Assembly: GCA_007833815.1 (NCBI GenBank)
Contig: CP033464.1
Location: 2,722,001 to 2,786,000 of the forward strand
From: Brevibacillus laterosporus
GTDB lineage: Bacteria; Bacillota; Bacilli; Brevibacillales; Brevibacillaceae
Reading direction: 5' to 3'
DNA length: 64,000 bases
The notes beneath the pieces are model-generated. The model was given only the letters and a program-made list of their open reading frames with translations. It ran no database searches and was not told the DNA's origin. The translations under genes and the position numbers were made by a program. Shown piece after piece: positions 54,979 to 62,210 of this stretch (position 1 is its first letter; each line of letters begins with the position of its first letter).

Positions 54979-56297
54979 GCTTCTCCCTCCAAACTAATGG
55001 GATGTCGACGGAAATAATAACGGAACACCAGAATTGTTGCGACGGCGAGGAATAGATAGATGCCTAAGAACAGCAGGAATAGCGTTCCTAAGCCCTGTGA
55101 TTGTGTAGTGGCCTCAGCCGTCTTCATGACACGGTATAAAATCCAAGGCTGACGTCCTGTGCATGCGAAAATCCAGCCAGCTTCAATGCCTAGCATGGAA
55201 AGCGGACCACTAAGGACAAAAATCCACATTACCCATCTAGGATAATGAGAATGTTTGAGCCATTTTTTCCAAGCAAAACCGATAAATCCAACAAAAATGA
55301 GAGCACCGCCCACGATGACCATAAAATTAAACAGCGTATGGATAAATAGCGGTGGCCATTCTTCCCGAGGAAAATCATTCAGGCCAATGACCACTTCATT
55401 TGGCGTATTTCCAGCTAGCACGCTTAGCAACCAGGGAATTTCGAGTCCATACTTAACCTGCTTTGTCTCCTCATCTGTAACACCACCAATTACAAGGGGA
55501 GCATGTGACTGTGTTTCAAATAAGCCCTCTGCAGCGGCTAGCTTTTCTGGTTGATATTGGTGCAGATATTGAGCCGAGTCATGTCCATTGATGCCTGTTA
55601 ATAAAGAAAATGTACCGCCCATCACAAGACCCATCAATAAGGCTTTTTGATGGAACGCATACTCACGCGAGGACTTTTTGACCCGTAGCATTTTGTAGGC
55701 AGCAATGGATGCGATTACAAATGCTCCTGTCATATAGGCGGAAACGACTACATGCCCCGCTGTGACAAAAAAGCTGGGGTTAAAAAAGGCCTTCCAAGGG
55801 TCTACGTCAACGACTTCTCCATTGACCAAATGAAAACCAGTCGGGGTACCTTCGAAGGCATGTACATTGGTAATGAGCACAGCTGATGCGGTTGCACCGA
55901 TCAAAACCAGTAGTACACTTAGGATACGCATTTTTGGGGATAGGCGATGTGCAGCATAGACATAGATAGACAAAAATAAGGCTTCTAAGAAAAAAGCAAA
56001 GATTTCAATTTGAAATGGCAGGGATATAACTCTGCCCACGACCTCCATAAAACCGGGCCACAATAAGGATAATTGCACACCCGAGATTGTTCCTGAGGGA
56101 ATAGCTATTCCAAGTAAAATGGCTTGTCCTTTGGTCCAACGCTTTGCCATTAGCGAATAGTCGGTGTCTTTCGTGCGTTGATACAACAGCTCTGCGATTA
56201 GAATCATCAGTGGCAAGCCAACTCCAAGCGAAGCAAAAATAATATGAAAGCCCATGGTCATACCAAAGGTGCTTCTGGCGATCAAAATTTGATCCAT
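54975..56297 (-). CDS. Cytochrome bd-type quinol oxidase subunit I (YthA/CIO-like)
   Basis: A 440-aa subunit I. It begins DQILIARSTFGMTMGFHIIF with the haem-ligand His near 18, followed by ASLGVGLPLMILIAELLYQR. Other hallmarks are GTISGVQLSLLWPGFMEVVG, the loop Q-region ETQSHAPLVIG and a GRQPWILYRVMKT motif near the C-terminus (GRQPW is diagnostic of CydA). The Q-loop is short, as in the cyanide-insensitive-oxidase/YthA branch. It transfers electrons from quinol to oxygen in the cytoplasmic membrane. ATG 56297 has GAGAAAGGTTGATGG upstream. Confidence 0.9.
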   Translation of the reverse strand: MDQILIARSTFGMTMGFHIIFASLGVGLPLMILIAELLYQRTKDTDYSLMAKRWTKGQAILLGIAIPSGTISGVQLSLLWPGFMEVVGRVISLPFQIEIFAFFLEALFLSIYVYAAHRLSPKMRILSVLLVLIGATASAVLITNVHAFEGTPTGFHLVNGEVVDVDPWKAFFNPSFFVTAGHVVVSAYMTGAFVIASIAAYKMLRVKKSSREYAFHQKALLMGLVMGGTFSLLTGINGHDSAQYLHQYQPEKLAAAEGLFETQSHAPLVIGGVTDEETKQVKYGLEIPWLLSVLAGNTPNEVVIGLNDFPREEWPPLFIHTLFNFMVIVGGALIFVGFIGFAWKKWLKHSHYPRWVMWIFVLSGPLSMLGIEAGWIFACTGRQPWILYRVMKTAEATTQSQGLGTLFLLFLGIYLFLAVATILVFRYYFRRHPISLEGEA

Positions 56298-56457
56298 ATC
56301 CCATCAACCTTTCTCCGTAACAAGCTCCTCCTTACCTTTGCATTTTTTTCCTGTAATTATGCATATAAACTGGAAGAAGACCCCATTTCGTGGTTGAAAG
56401 AGTCATTGCTTTCTGAAGAGAATCGTGGTAAAATATTTTTACATTGATCATATTTTT

Positions 56458-56544
56458 GCGGTCATGGCGGAATTGGCAGACGCGCTAGATTCAGGTTCTA
56501 GTGGTGGCAACACCATGGAGGTTCAAGTCCTCTTGTCCGCACCA
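56458..56544 (+). tRNA. tRNA-Leu (CAG)
   Basis: Class II tRNA with a long variable arm. Acceptor GCGGTCA/TGTCCGC has one mismatch, D-loop GAATTGGCAGACGCG, anticodon loop TTCAGGT (anticodon CAG), T-loop GTTCAAGTC, discriminator A and encoded CCA. Confidence 0.92.
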
Positions 56545-56554
56545 ATTCAATTAT

Positions 56555-56628
56555 GCGGGTGTAGTTCAATGGTAGAACTCCAGCCTTCCAAGCTGGTCGC
56601 GTGGGTTCGATTCCCATCACCCGCTCCA
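56555..56628 (+). tRNA. tRNA-Gly (TCC), integration site of the downstream island
   Basis: Acceptor GCGGGTG/CACCCGC, anticodon arm CCAGC-CTTCCAA-GCTGG (anticodon TCC), T-arm GGGTTCGATTCCC, discriminator T and encoded CCA. Its 3' 49 bases recur exactly at 62211-62259, which marks it as the attachment site of the island. Confidence 0.95.
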
Positions 56629-57560
56629 TAGATTTTTTCTCTAATTGCCTTGTATATCAAGGCTTTTTTTATTTTTATCTCTCTGTATACTTTTCTCATA
56701 ATCCCACCTAGCGTCTTTCTCATTTAGAGAGAGGCGTTTTTATTTGCCCGTATTAAGAAGGAATAGGAAATATGGAAGAGGCGGTCATTAACATTGTACT
56801 CCAACAAGGCCCATTTGCGGCTCTGTTTGTATGGTTACTATTTTCTACTAAGAAAGAGGGAAGAGAGAACGTGAAGCCAGATTGGTTTAGTAATTGCAGT
56901 CGGTGCATGGCTAAAGAATTAAGAGTGGTACCCAAATACACTTATTCCACTGGCTATCGCAACGCTAATCTGTTTGGTGGAGACTTTCTTGAAGCAGGAA
57001 AATTAGCATTCATTGAGGCAACTGCCGCAATTGGTATCCATTCGGGTTTGAAGAAACTACCCCTTGATTTTCCGGTAGTGCTGGATATAGAAACAACGAA
57101 AGGATTACAAGCGCCACAGATAACCGCGTTTTGTCTAGCGTTTCTTACTCACATCAAGGCTCGCACAGATAAAACCCCTATCCTTTAACAGGGGCATCTT
57201 TTGCTAAGACTTACTTAAATAAAGAGCTTGCTGGCTTCCCATTGTGGGTTGCTGATTATGGAACAAATCAGCCTATGGGAAACCCAATATGGAGCCGTTG
57301 GGCGGTATTCCAGCATTCCGATTGTGGGAAAGTGGCTGGTATCAAAGGCAACGTAGACATGAACTGGATGGAAAAAGACTTTTGGAATGCAAATATGAAG
57401 GGGAAACAACTGTGGATAAAATGTTAGCAGATGAACTTATCTTGGTTTTGAAAACACAATGGAAAGTTAGTGACGCAATGGGAATGAAGGAGCAAGCGAA
57501 ATACCTTGGTGAACTTGCCGATCGGGTAAGGATTGCTAGTGGGCAGGAGCCTCAAAACGT
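56580..57560 (+). repeat. Direct repeat copy 1 (about 980 bp), left boundary of the island
   Basis: From CCAGCCTTCCAAGCTGG in the tRNA-Gly anticodon arm to near 57560 the sequence recurs at 62211-63190 with roughly 98% identity by eye. It includes the tRNA 3' half (attL, 56580-56628), two terminators and a broken holin/lysozyme module. Copy 1 and copy 2 differ by scattered substitutions and one base deleted in copy 2 near 62636. Confidence 0.95.
56646..56672 (+). terminator. Terminator of the tRNA-Leu/tRNA-Gly unit
   Basis: GCCTTG-TATA-TCAAGGC stem-loop followed by TTTTTTT. A second hairpin (GCGTCTTTCTC/GAGAGAGGCG then T-run) lies at about 56711-56742. Both recur in the second repeat copy (62277-62303 and onward). 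Confidence 0.85.
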
Positions 57561-57564
57561 ATAA
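56772..57564 (+). pseudogene. Phage lysis relic, copy 1: holin start fused to broken GH25 lysozyme
   Basis: The frame opens like a BhlA/UviB-type holin peptide (MEEAVINIVLQQGPFAALFV, then TKKEGRENVK). It then passes into sequence with the GH25 lysozyme features LDFPVVLDIETTKG (catalytic Asp-x-Glu pair) and CLAFLTHIKA, with no proper lysozyme N-terminus. It stops at 57188. One base out of frame the lysozyme resumes: GASFAKTYLNKELAGFPLWV, then DYGTNQPMGNPIWSRWAVFQ and GNVDMNWMEKDFW. A last segment (to 57564) encodes the small C-terminal domain KYLGELADRVRIASGQEP. The fusion and the frameshift are both shared with copy 2, so the module was already dead before duplication. Confidence 0.8.
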
Positions 57565-57851
57565 AGGAAGTCAAATATCACTAAGATTTGATTGTGAAGC
57601 CACCAGCAAAAATACAAGGTGGCTTTGCCTTTTTCCAAGATAGCGAATGTTTATTTTATAGAATTTAAAATCTAAGATTTTCTGAAAATAAATAATGAAC
57701 CAATCTAATAATTTTTATTGTTATTTACAATATTATACATATTAGGTATTATTATATGAGTTTAATACCATAGTATTTGATTTTTGATATGACATTTGAA
57801 CAATATCATTATTTTATAAGGGTAATCTAAATAGTTGAAGGCGGGGTATAA

Positions 57852-59141
57852 ATGGGAAGGAATGAAACTTTAATTTATACATCACTGGGCGATCTGATTA
57901 AAAAGAAACGCGAAAAAATCGGGATGAGTTTATCCGAGTTATCAAGATTAACACGAATTAGCAAAGGTGTTTTACACTATATTGAAACTGGTGAAACGAA
58001 ACGACCGGAATTAAAAACTCTTAAACCAATTGCGGATGTATTATCACTACCCTATAAAGAAATTGTTGAACATTACATAGAAGTGGAACAACGAGTAGAG
58101 GCATTGTATAAGCTACTCGCAGAAGCCAATGAAATATCTAACATTCCCTTTATATCTAAAGTAGCTCGAAAAATTCTCGAATCCCCTAGTGAGGATACCT
58201 ATACATCATTGCAACGCCTATACGATCACATCGTAATCTTAACAAGCGATGAAATAAAATTGCTACTGTCAAAAGTTATTACTAAATATGCCAGACAGCA
58301 TGGAGTACCACAGTTTGTAGCTAATGGATTATTTCAACAATATATGATCGAAAGAGAAGATTTAAAAAGATTGGAAGAGTCATTAAGAGACGGAGAAGAA
58401 ATACTGCATTATACAGACTTTCTATCTCGTGAAGATACAATAACTTATTATTATCGTATGGCGCTTCACGCTTATAATATTAAGCGATATGAAAAATGTA
58501 TTAAGTTCGGTCAAAAAGGATTTATAGAAGATACATCATCAAATGAACTTAAAGAAAGGGTAGCTTTGGTAATGTGTCACTCATACATACATCTGAACGA
58601 CCATGAATCTGCTGAAGAATGTGTTAATAATTTTGTAAAGATGGGTTATCAATTTGTTATAGATCATTCTAAACCAATCAGAGCAAATATATATTTAAAA
58701 AGAGAGGATTATAATTCAGCACTCCCTCTTCTGCGAGAATGTTTGGACGAAGCGACGGTGGATACCTATCTTCACAGATTGAACGATCTATTAGAAGTAC
58801 TATCTTTATTAAATGATACAGATTCCATTTATCACATTCTCACATGTATAGAAGAAAAGAAAATATTCATTGATGTGAACACTCCATATAAATATCGTGA
58901 ATTAGGCAGGTATCATAAATTAAAAGGAGAGTACGAAATTAAGACTAGAAAATTTGATGAAGGTATTACCACCCTATTGGCTAGTATTCTTAATTACGAA
59001 AAAATCAGTGCCTATGAAGAAATCAATCAATGTGTAGGTATTATTTTGAATTGTCAATCATTTAATCAGAAACATATTAATACGGATATTTTGGGTAATT
59101 TGGTATATATTTATAATAAGATTAATAAAGTAAATGTATAA
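57852..59141 (+). CDS. XRE-TPR transcriptional regulator, RRNPP-type peptide receptor
   Basis: A 429-aa protein with an N-terminal HTH (about 10-70: LGDLIKKKREKIGMSLSELS, then RISKGVLHYIETGETKRPEL). The rest is all helical, in TPR-like repeats (ITYYYRMALHAYNIKRYEKC, ERVALVMCHSYIHLNDHESA, then KPIRANIYLKREDYNSALPL). This is the architecture of RRNPP receptors such as PlcR, NprR and AimR. The decisive context is a 42-aa secreted pro-peptide gene starting 14 bases after the stop. ATG 57852 has GAAGGCGGGG upstream. The AT-rich composition and the island location indicate transfer. The likely target is the pair of matching promoters at 59373 and 60128. An ordinary XRE repressor with a chance neighbour is the alternative. 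Confidence 0.85.
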   Translation: MGRNETLIYTSLGDLIKKKREKIGMSLSELSRLTRISKGVLHYIETGETKRPELKTLKPIADVLSLPYKEIVEHYIEVEQRVEALYKLLAEANEISNIPFISKVARKILESPSEDTYTSLQRLYDHIVILTSDEIKLLLSKVITKYARQHGVPQFVANGLFQQYMIEREDLKRLEESLRDGEEILHYTDFLSREDTITYYYRMALHAYNIKRYEKCIKFGQKGFIEDTSSNELKERVALVMCHSYIHLNDHESAEECVNNFVKMGYQFVIDHSKPIRANIYLKREDYNSALPLLRECLDEATVDTYLHRLNDLLEVLSLLNDTDSIYHILTCIEEKKIFIDVNTPYKYRELGRYHKLKGEYEIKTRKFDEGITTLLASILNYEKISAYEEINQCVGIILNCQSFNQKHINTDILGNLVYIYNKINKVNV

Positions 59142-59154
59142 GGGAGTTGAAATC

Positions 59155-59283
59155 ATGAAAAAGTTATTATTATCTTTGCTTTTCTTATCGGTACTACTTC
59201 CTTCTTTTTTATCTGAACCAGAAAAAAACAAATTAGAATATCAAGCTTATGCACAAGCATATTTAGATGATGCAGGACATTGA
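59155..59283 (+). CDS. Phr/NprX-type signalling pro-peptide, 42 aa
   Basis: Not long enough for standard gene callers. ATG 59155 has AAGGGAGTTG eight bases upstream. It starts MKKLLLSLLFLSVLLPSFLS, a canonical Sec signal, followed by the polar EPEKNKLEYQAYAQAYLDDA and GH at the C-terminus. No membrane helix follows the signal, so the C-terminal part would be released. Size, signal, position directly after an XRE-TPR receptor and a following terminator match cognate peptides of RRNPP systems, where a C-terminal 5-10-mer is re-imported (often by Opp). The active peptide probably lies within the last dozen residues, but the exact ends cannot be told. Confidence 0.82.
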   Translation: MKKLLLSLLFLSVLLPSFLSEPEKNKLEYQAYAQAYLDDAGH

Positions 59284-59302
59284 AACAATTATTTTTTTCA
59301 TT

Positions 59303-59331
59303 AAGAACGCTTAAATGGCGTTCTTTTTTTA
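59303..59331 (+). terminator. Terminator after the receptor/pro-peptide operon
   Basis: AAGAACGC pairs with GGCGTTCTT (one offset) followed by TTTTTT, about 20 bases past the pro-peptide stop. Confidence 0.85.
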
Positions 59332-59372
59332 TTGCACATTATTAATGAGATAGTTTGTCACAATTTGAAAAT

Positions 59373-59421
59373 CGTTCTAGTTGCAAAAAGTGGATAGATA
59401 TTCCAGAACGGCTGGTACAAT
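59373..59421 (+). promoter_or_regulatory. Dyad-containing promoter, copy 1 (upstream of Spo0E-like gene)
   Basis: CGTTCTA (59373-59379) and CCAGAACG (59403-59410) form a dyad spanning 38 bases. Five bases later comes a -10-like TACAAT (59416-59421). No good -35 is present at 17 bases, so an activator or special regulation is likely. The same arrangement with identical spacing occurs at 60128. Confidence 0.65.
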
Positions 59422-59456
59422 TACAAATAAGCGATAGAAAGGAGGGATTAATATTA

Positions 59457-59477
59457 GTGTTCATTCTGGAAAACTAA
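59457..59477 (+). other. Six-codon open frame behind a strong ribosome site, copy 1
   Basis: AAAGGAGG (59438-59445) is followed by GTG and the codons for MFILEN, then TAA. The parallel promoter at 60128 drives an equally placed six-codon frame. A leader-peptide role is possible; translation is unproven. Confidence 0.35.
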
Positions 59478-59481
59478 AAAA

Positions 59482-59518
59482 GGACATTCTCCATTGCTTC
59501 CACGCTACGAGAATGTCC
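59482..59518 (+). other. Perfect 10-bp hairpin before the Spo0E-like gene
   Basis: GGACATTCTC pairs perfectly with GAGAATGTCC around a 17-base loop. No T-run follows, so it is not a plain terminator. It lies between the six-codon frame and the Spo0E-like start, which lacks its own ribosome site. Confidence 0.6.
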
Positions 59519-59542
59519 CTACCACCTTGAATAACATTATCT

Positions 59543-59770
59543 GTGCCTCAAATTAATTCTATCATTCCTTCGTGGGCAGATGAAGTACAAAATACCCAAT
59601 ATGAAAATGAATTATTGGACGCTACAGAAGCACTACGGCAACAATTAATTCAGTTGTATTGTAAAGAAGGCTCTTTCTCAAGTGAAAAGGTTGTGAAAAA
59701 GAGCCAAGAATTAGATAAGTATATCGTCAAAATTCAAAAAATGGGAAAAGATAAAAAATACTCAATATAA
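59543..59770 (+). CDS. Spo0E-family aspartyl-phosphate phosphatase-like protein, 75 aa
   Basis: The region LRQQLIQLYCKEGSFSSEKV followed by KKSQELDKYIVKIQKM is the Spo0E pattern: two helices with the signature S-x-x-LD-x-x-I (here SQELDKYI). Known Spo0E, YisI and YnzD remove phosphate from Spo0A and so delay sporulation. The first 20 residues (PQINSIIPSWADEVQNTQYE) are an extra N-terminal part. The only in-frame start is GTG 59543 (an in-frame stop lies 18 bases upstream) and it has no ribosome site, so translation may depend on the upstream six-codon frame or hairpin. It follows the quorum-sensing operon in the island, hinting that the element tunes host sporulation. Confidence 0.75.
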   Translation: MPQINSIIPSWADEVQNTQYENELLDATEALRQQLIQLYCKEGSFSSEKVVKKSQELDKYIVKIQKMGKDKKYSI

Positions 59771-59900
59771 AGCAATAAATCTTTGTATCTAATCGGATAA
59801 GGAAATATTTGTACGGAAAACTTTATTGAAAAATTAGTTTTCAGATATTCCATGTCCGATAAATCTTTTACATTATCAATGTAAGCTAGGAGGTTTATTC

Positions 59901-59960
59901 ATGTCTCTAATATGGGCTAACCGACATCGAGATATGGGTTTTAAAGATAAAAAAAATTAG
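59901..59960 (+). other. Short open frame with good ribosome site, 19 codons or frameshifted longer form
   Basis: TAGGAGGTTTATTC precedes ATG 59901; the frame reads MSLIWANRHRDMGFKDKKN and stops at 59960 right after a run of eight A. One base out of frame it would continue as a very basic peptide (KLEKRGKSKKGLFVDNS, or alternatively IRKTRKIKKRVVCRQQLINE). The A8 run could hide an indel. No family is recognised. Confidence 0.35.
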
Positions 59961-60127
59961 AAAAACGAGGAAAATCAAAAAAAGGGTTGTTTGTAGACAA
60001 CAGCTAATAAATGAGGCTAGAAACGTTTTGTTTAAAAAGAGAGAAGAATAAGCGAAGGTTAAATAGGCTTCGAATCCTAGCTATTAGTTTACGCAAAAAA
60101 TGTAATATTTTGTCATAGTTTGAAATA

Positions 60128-60176
60128 CGTTCTATTTGTAAAAATCTTACAGATATTCTAGAACGCCTGATACAAT
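60128..60176 (+). promoter_or_regulatory. Dyad-containing promoter, copy 2 (upstream of secreted protein)
   Basis: CGTTCTA (60128-60134) and TAGAACG (60159-60165) form a perfect seven-base dyad over 38 bases, with TACAAT (60171-60176) five bases later. Every distance equals that in copy 1. The flanks (TTGTCA upstream, AGTAGAAAGGAGGGG downstream) are also similar. The arms start 31 bases apart, about three helical turns, as for a dimeric DNA-binding protein. Confidence 0.7.
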
Positions 60177-60206
60177 TTGAACTAAGCAGTAGAAAGGAGG
60201 GGTATT

Positions 60207-60227
60207 ATGGCGATTTTATTAAGTTAG
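60207..60227 (+). other. Six-codon open frame behind a strong ribosome site, copy 2
   Basis: AAAGGAGG (60193-60200) precedes ATG and the codons for MAILLS, then TAG. It parallels the frame at 59457. An extended -10 element TGGTATAAT (60273-60281) lies further down and could be a second promoter for the secreted protein. Confidence 0.35.
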
Positions 60228-60307
60228 ATGTGGGGGAAATTTGTTTGAAAACTATGGTATCAAAATTGCGTATGGTATAATATGTAAAATGGGAGAGTAA
60301 AAATTCA

Positions 60308-61174
60308 ATGAAAAAATCAAAGGTAATAAAAAGTGTATTTGTTTTGACAGCAACCTTTATTTTGTCCTCACCAATAAATTTCGTTGGTACAGTCAAGGCG
60401 GCAGATGCAGGTATAGACGGTAAATCGTTTGCTGAAAATATTCTTCAACTTGATGAACAGGAACTAAAAGAAGATGCCACTTCATTAACAAATCAGGTTG
60501 ATCGTATGACAGATGAAGAGTTTGATAAGTTTATTGTCACATTCACGAAAGAGTTTAAAGGAACTCCTGATGAGGCAAAACAAGAACTAAGCTTATTGGA
60601 CATTGAATACTCTACTAAAGAAGTAGAACATTCTTCTATAGCATCATCTAAAAAGGCAGAACATCCTTCTGTAGCATCATCGGATTTGGAAGCGGCAGAT
60701 TTAGAATTTTCAATCACCCAGTCTAAGCGTGGAAAAGACTCATTTTATCGGTTAATCTCAACTTTTGGTGCAAAATATGCTGTTTTCGATCACGGATCAT
60801 ATGATCTAGTATCAATTGAATGGGACCCAGATGTTGCTTCCTATTACGAAGCAGTAGTAGGAGATGAAAAGAGAGCCTCTTTAAGAGATGGAAGTAAAAG
60901 AAAACAAGGTATCTACATGTTTAATGTATACGATTACAGAGAAGATTTTGATACCTATGCGGCAGTATATGTTGAGCCTAAAGTTAAAGGTAAATGGTTA
61001 GAATACGGTTCGAAATATACTCATACTTATGTAACTAAAGGGTCTGGTTCAAGTGGACAAGCATCTTTCGAGTTTGGGAGAGGAAGTATTGGGACATCAT
61101 TGTCCTACACAGTAAACCCATCTAGTAGTGAAAGTTCTTGGGAAAAATGGGATGATGGAGCGGTTAAATTTTAA
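60308..61174 (+). CDS. Secreted protein of unknown function, 288 aa
   Basis: Has a signal peptide (KKSKVIKSVFVLTATFILSS, cleavage near residue 32 after VKA). A helical acidic region (about 35-105) contains DEQELKEDATSLTNQVDRMT and a short repeat with SSIASSKKAEHPSVASS. The C-terminal part (about 120-288) looks beta-rich: FSITQSKRGKDSFYRLISTF, YVEPKVKGKWLEYGSKYTHT, then GTSLSYTVNPSSSESSWEKW. I do not recognise the family. The tail style (repeated Ser/Thr, Gly, aromatic) resembles the partial protein at 63309-64000 in a general way. It has its own regulated promoter (60128) and an extended -10 at 60273; GGGAGAG precedes ATG 60308. It could be an effector of the quorum-sensing island. Confidence 0.7.
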   Translation: MKKSKVIKSVFVLTATFILSSPINFVGTVKAADAGIDGKSFAENILQLDEQELKEDATSLTNQVDRMTDEEFDKFIVTFTKEFKGTPDEAKQELSLLDIEYSTKEVEHSSIASSKKAEHPSVASSDLEAADLEFSITQSKRGKDSFYRLISTFGAKYAVFDHGSYDLVSIEWDPDVASYYEAVVGDEKRASLRDGSKRKQGIYMFNVYDYREDFDTYAAVYVEPKVKGKWLEYGSKYTHTYVTKGSGSSGQASFEFGRGSIGTSLSYTVNPSSSESSWEKWDDGAVKF

Positions 61175-61191
61175 ATAAAAGTGATAATGTA

Positions 61192-61219
61192 AAAGGAGGC
61201 ATCTAATGATGTCTCCTTT
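61192..61219 (+). terminator. Hairpin between the secreted protein and lipoprotein genes
   Basis: AAAGGAGGCATC pairs with GATGTCTCCTTT with one G-U pair around a four-base loop. It lacks a T-run, so read-through into the lipoprotein gene is likely. Confidence 0.6.
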
Positions 61220-61255
61220 GCGGGTAATTTATTCAAAGTAACAGGAGGGTAAAGA

Positions 61256-61804
61256 ATGATGCGAAAGTTTATATTGATAATTAGCATATTCATACTAACT
61301 TCTTGTGGTAATCAAACAGTAGAAACAAACTATGCAACAAATACAACATTAGTGCATATTTTTAATCGTGGGTACTCTGTTTCCTTATTTAACTTTGGCG
61401 AGATTGTAAACAAGCTTTCTGAAGTTAAGACTAAGGATGATATTATATATATTAATGGAATGGTTGATATTTATTTAACCAATAATTCTCTATTTATGGT
61501 GTCAATGATTGTTTCGAGTGATAAAAATGGGGAAAGTAAAGTAGTTGATCCATTTATTCGAGAAGATATAGTAGACATGTTGCATAACCAAATATCGTTT
61601 ATGAAACAGATAAAGGAATTGTTGTTGAACAAGGACAGTCTACATAATATAAAAGGGCAGTCAAAATATTATAAGGATATTTATAAGGCAGAGAGAGAAT
61701 TAAATATGGACATTCCAAAAGAACAGGATGAACTTACGAAATATAAATTGTCTATAGAGCAAATGAATTCATTACTGACAAAAAGCATAGTTGAGGGTAG
61801 TTGA
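61256..61804 (+). CDS. Putative lipoprotein, 182 aa
   Basis: Begins MMRKFILIISIFILTSCGNQ with a lipobox LTSC, so the mature protein should be anchored by Cys 17. The rest is polar with a central DIIYINGMVDIYLTNNSLFM and a long helical end (SFMKQIKELLLNKDSLHNIK, later LNMDIPKEQDELTKYKLSIE). The family is not recognised. ATG 61256 has CAGGAGGGTAAAG upstream. It follows the secreted protein in the same direction. An immunity or receptor role toward that protein is conceivable but unproven. Confidence 0.7.
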   Translation: MMRKFILIISIFILTSCGNQTVETNYATNTTLVHIFNRGYSVSLFNFGEIVNKLSEVKTKDDIIYINGMVDIYLTNNSLFMVSMIVSSDKNGESKVVDPFIREDIVDMLHNQISFMKQIKELLLNKDSLHNIKGQSKYYKDIYKAERELNMDIPKEQDELTKYKLSIEQMNSLLTKSIVEGS

Positions 61805-62210
61805 CTTATACAAAATGAATGAGAAAATAATTGTCTAACCACAGACCCCTGTGTAAAAAGGTACAAGTCGTGACGTTAAAAATAACGAAATTTTGTCGAG
61901 TTTCTTCATTATAATAGCTGTTCAAATTAATACATCGAATACAGGTAACTTAGCTGTCTTTGCTTATCAAAATGGAAGATAACAAATTGCAGTGTTGAAT
62001 GCTAGAACGTGAACAAGCTAGAATAACAAAAATCCCTCCTCGACTGAGAAGGGAAGTTATGTTTTAAGGGGGGACGATGAGGACGAATTGGGGACGAATT
62101 CTATCAGTAATGCCCCAAAATTATCTTAGATTAACATAAATAGATATTAGTAAAACCTTTGATAAATCAGGTTTTATCAGAAAATAACATACATGATCAG
62201 GAGCGTACTA
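61805..62210. other. Right end of the island without intact genes
   Basis: AT-rich, no open frame with a ribosome site. It contains a lone TAGAACG half-site (62003-62009), a weak hairpin CCCTCCTC/GAGAAGGG (62035-62054) and, at about 62075-62120, the + strand GGACGAATT twice ending in codons for GDEFYQ and a stop. This could be the last trace of an integrase C-terminus near the attachment site, as integrase genes usually lie here, but the evidence is slight. Confidence 0.35.

Noticed and set aside
56425-56631. 68-codon open frame across the tRNA-Leu and tRNA-Gly genes
   Set aside because: It is fully explained by two well-formed tRNA genes; no ribosome site.
57640-57850. PlcR box or the island dyad in front of the receptor gene
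   Set aside because: No TATGNAWWWWNCATA match and no CGTTCTA/TAGAACG pair was found; autoregulation through that motif is not supported.
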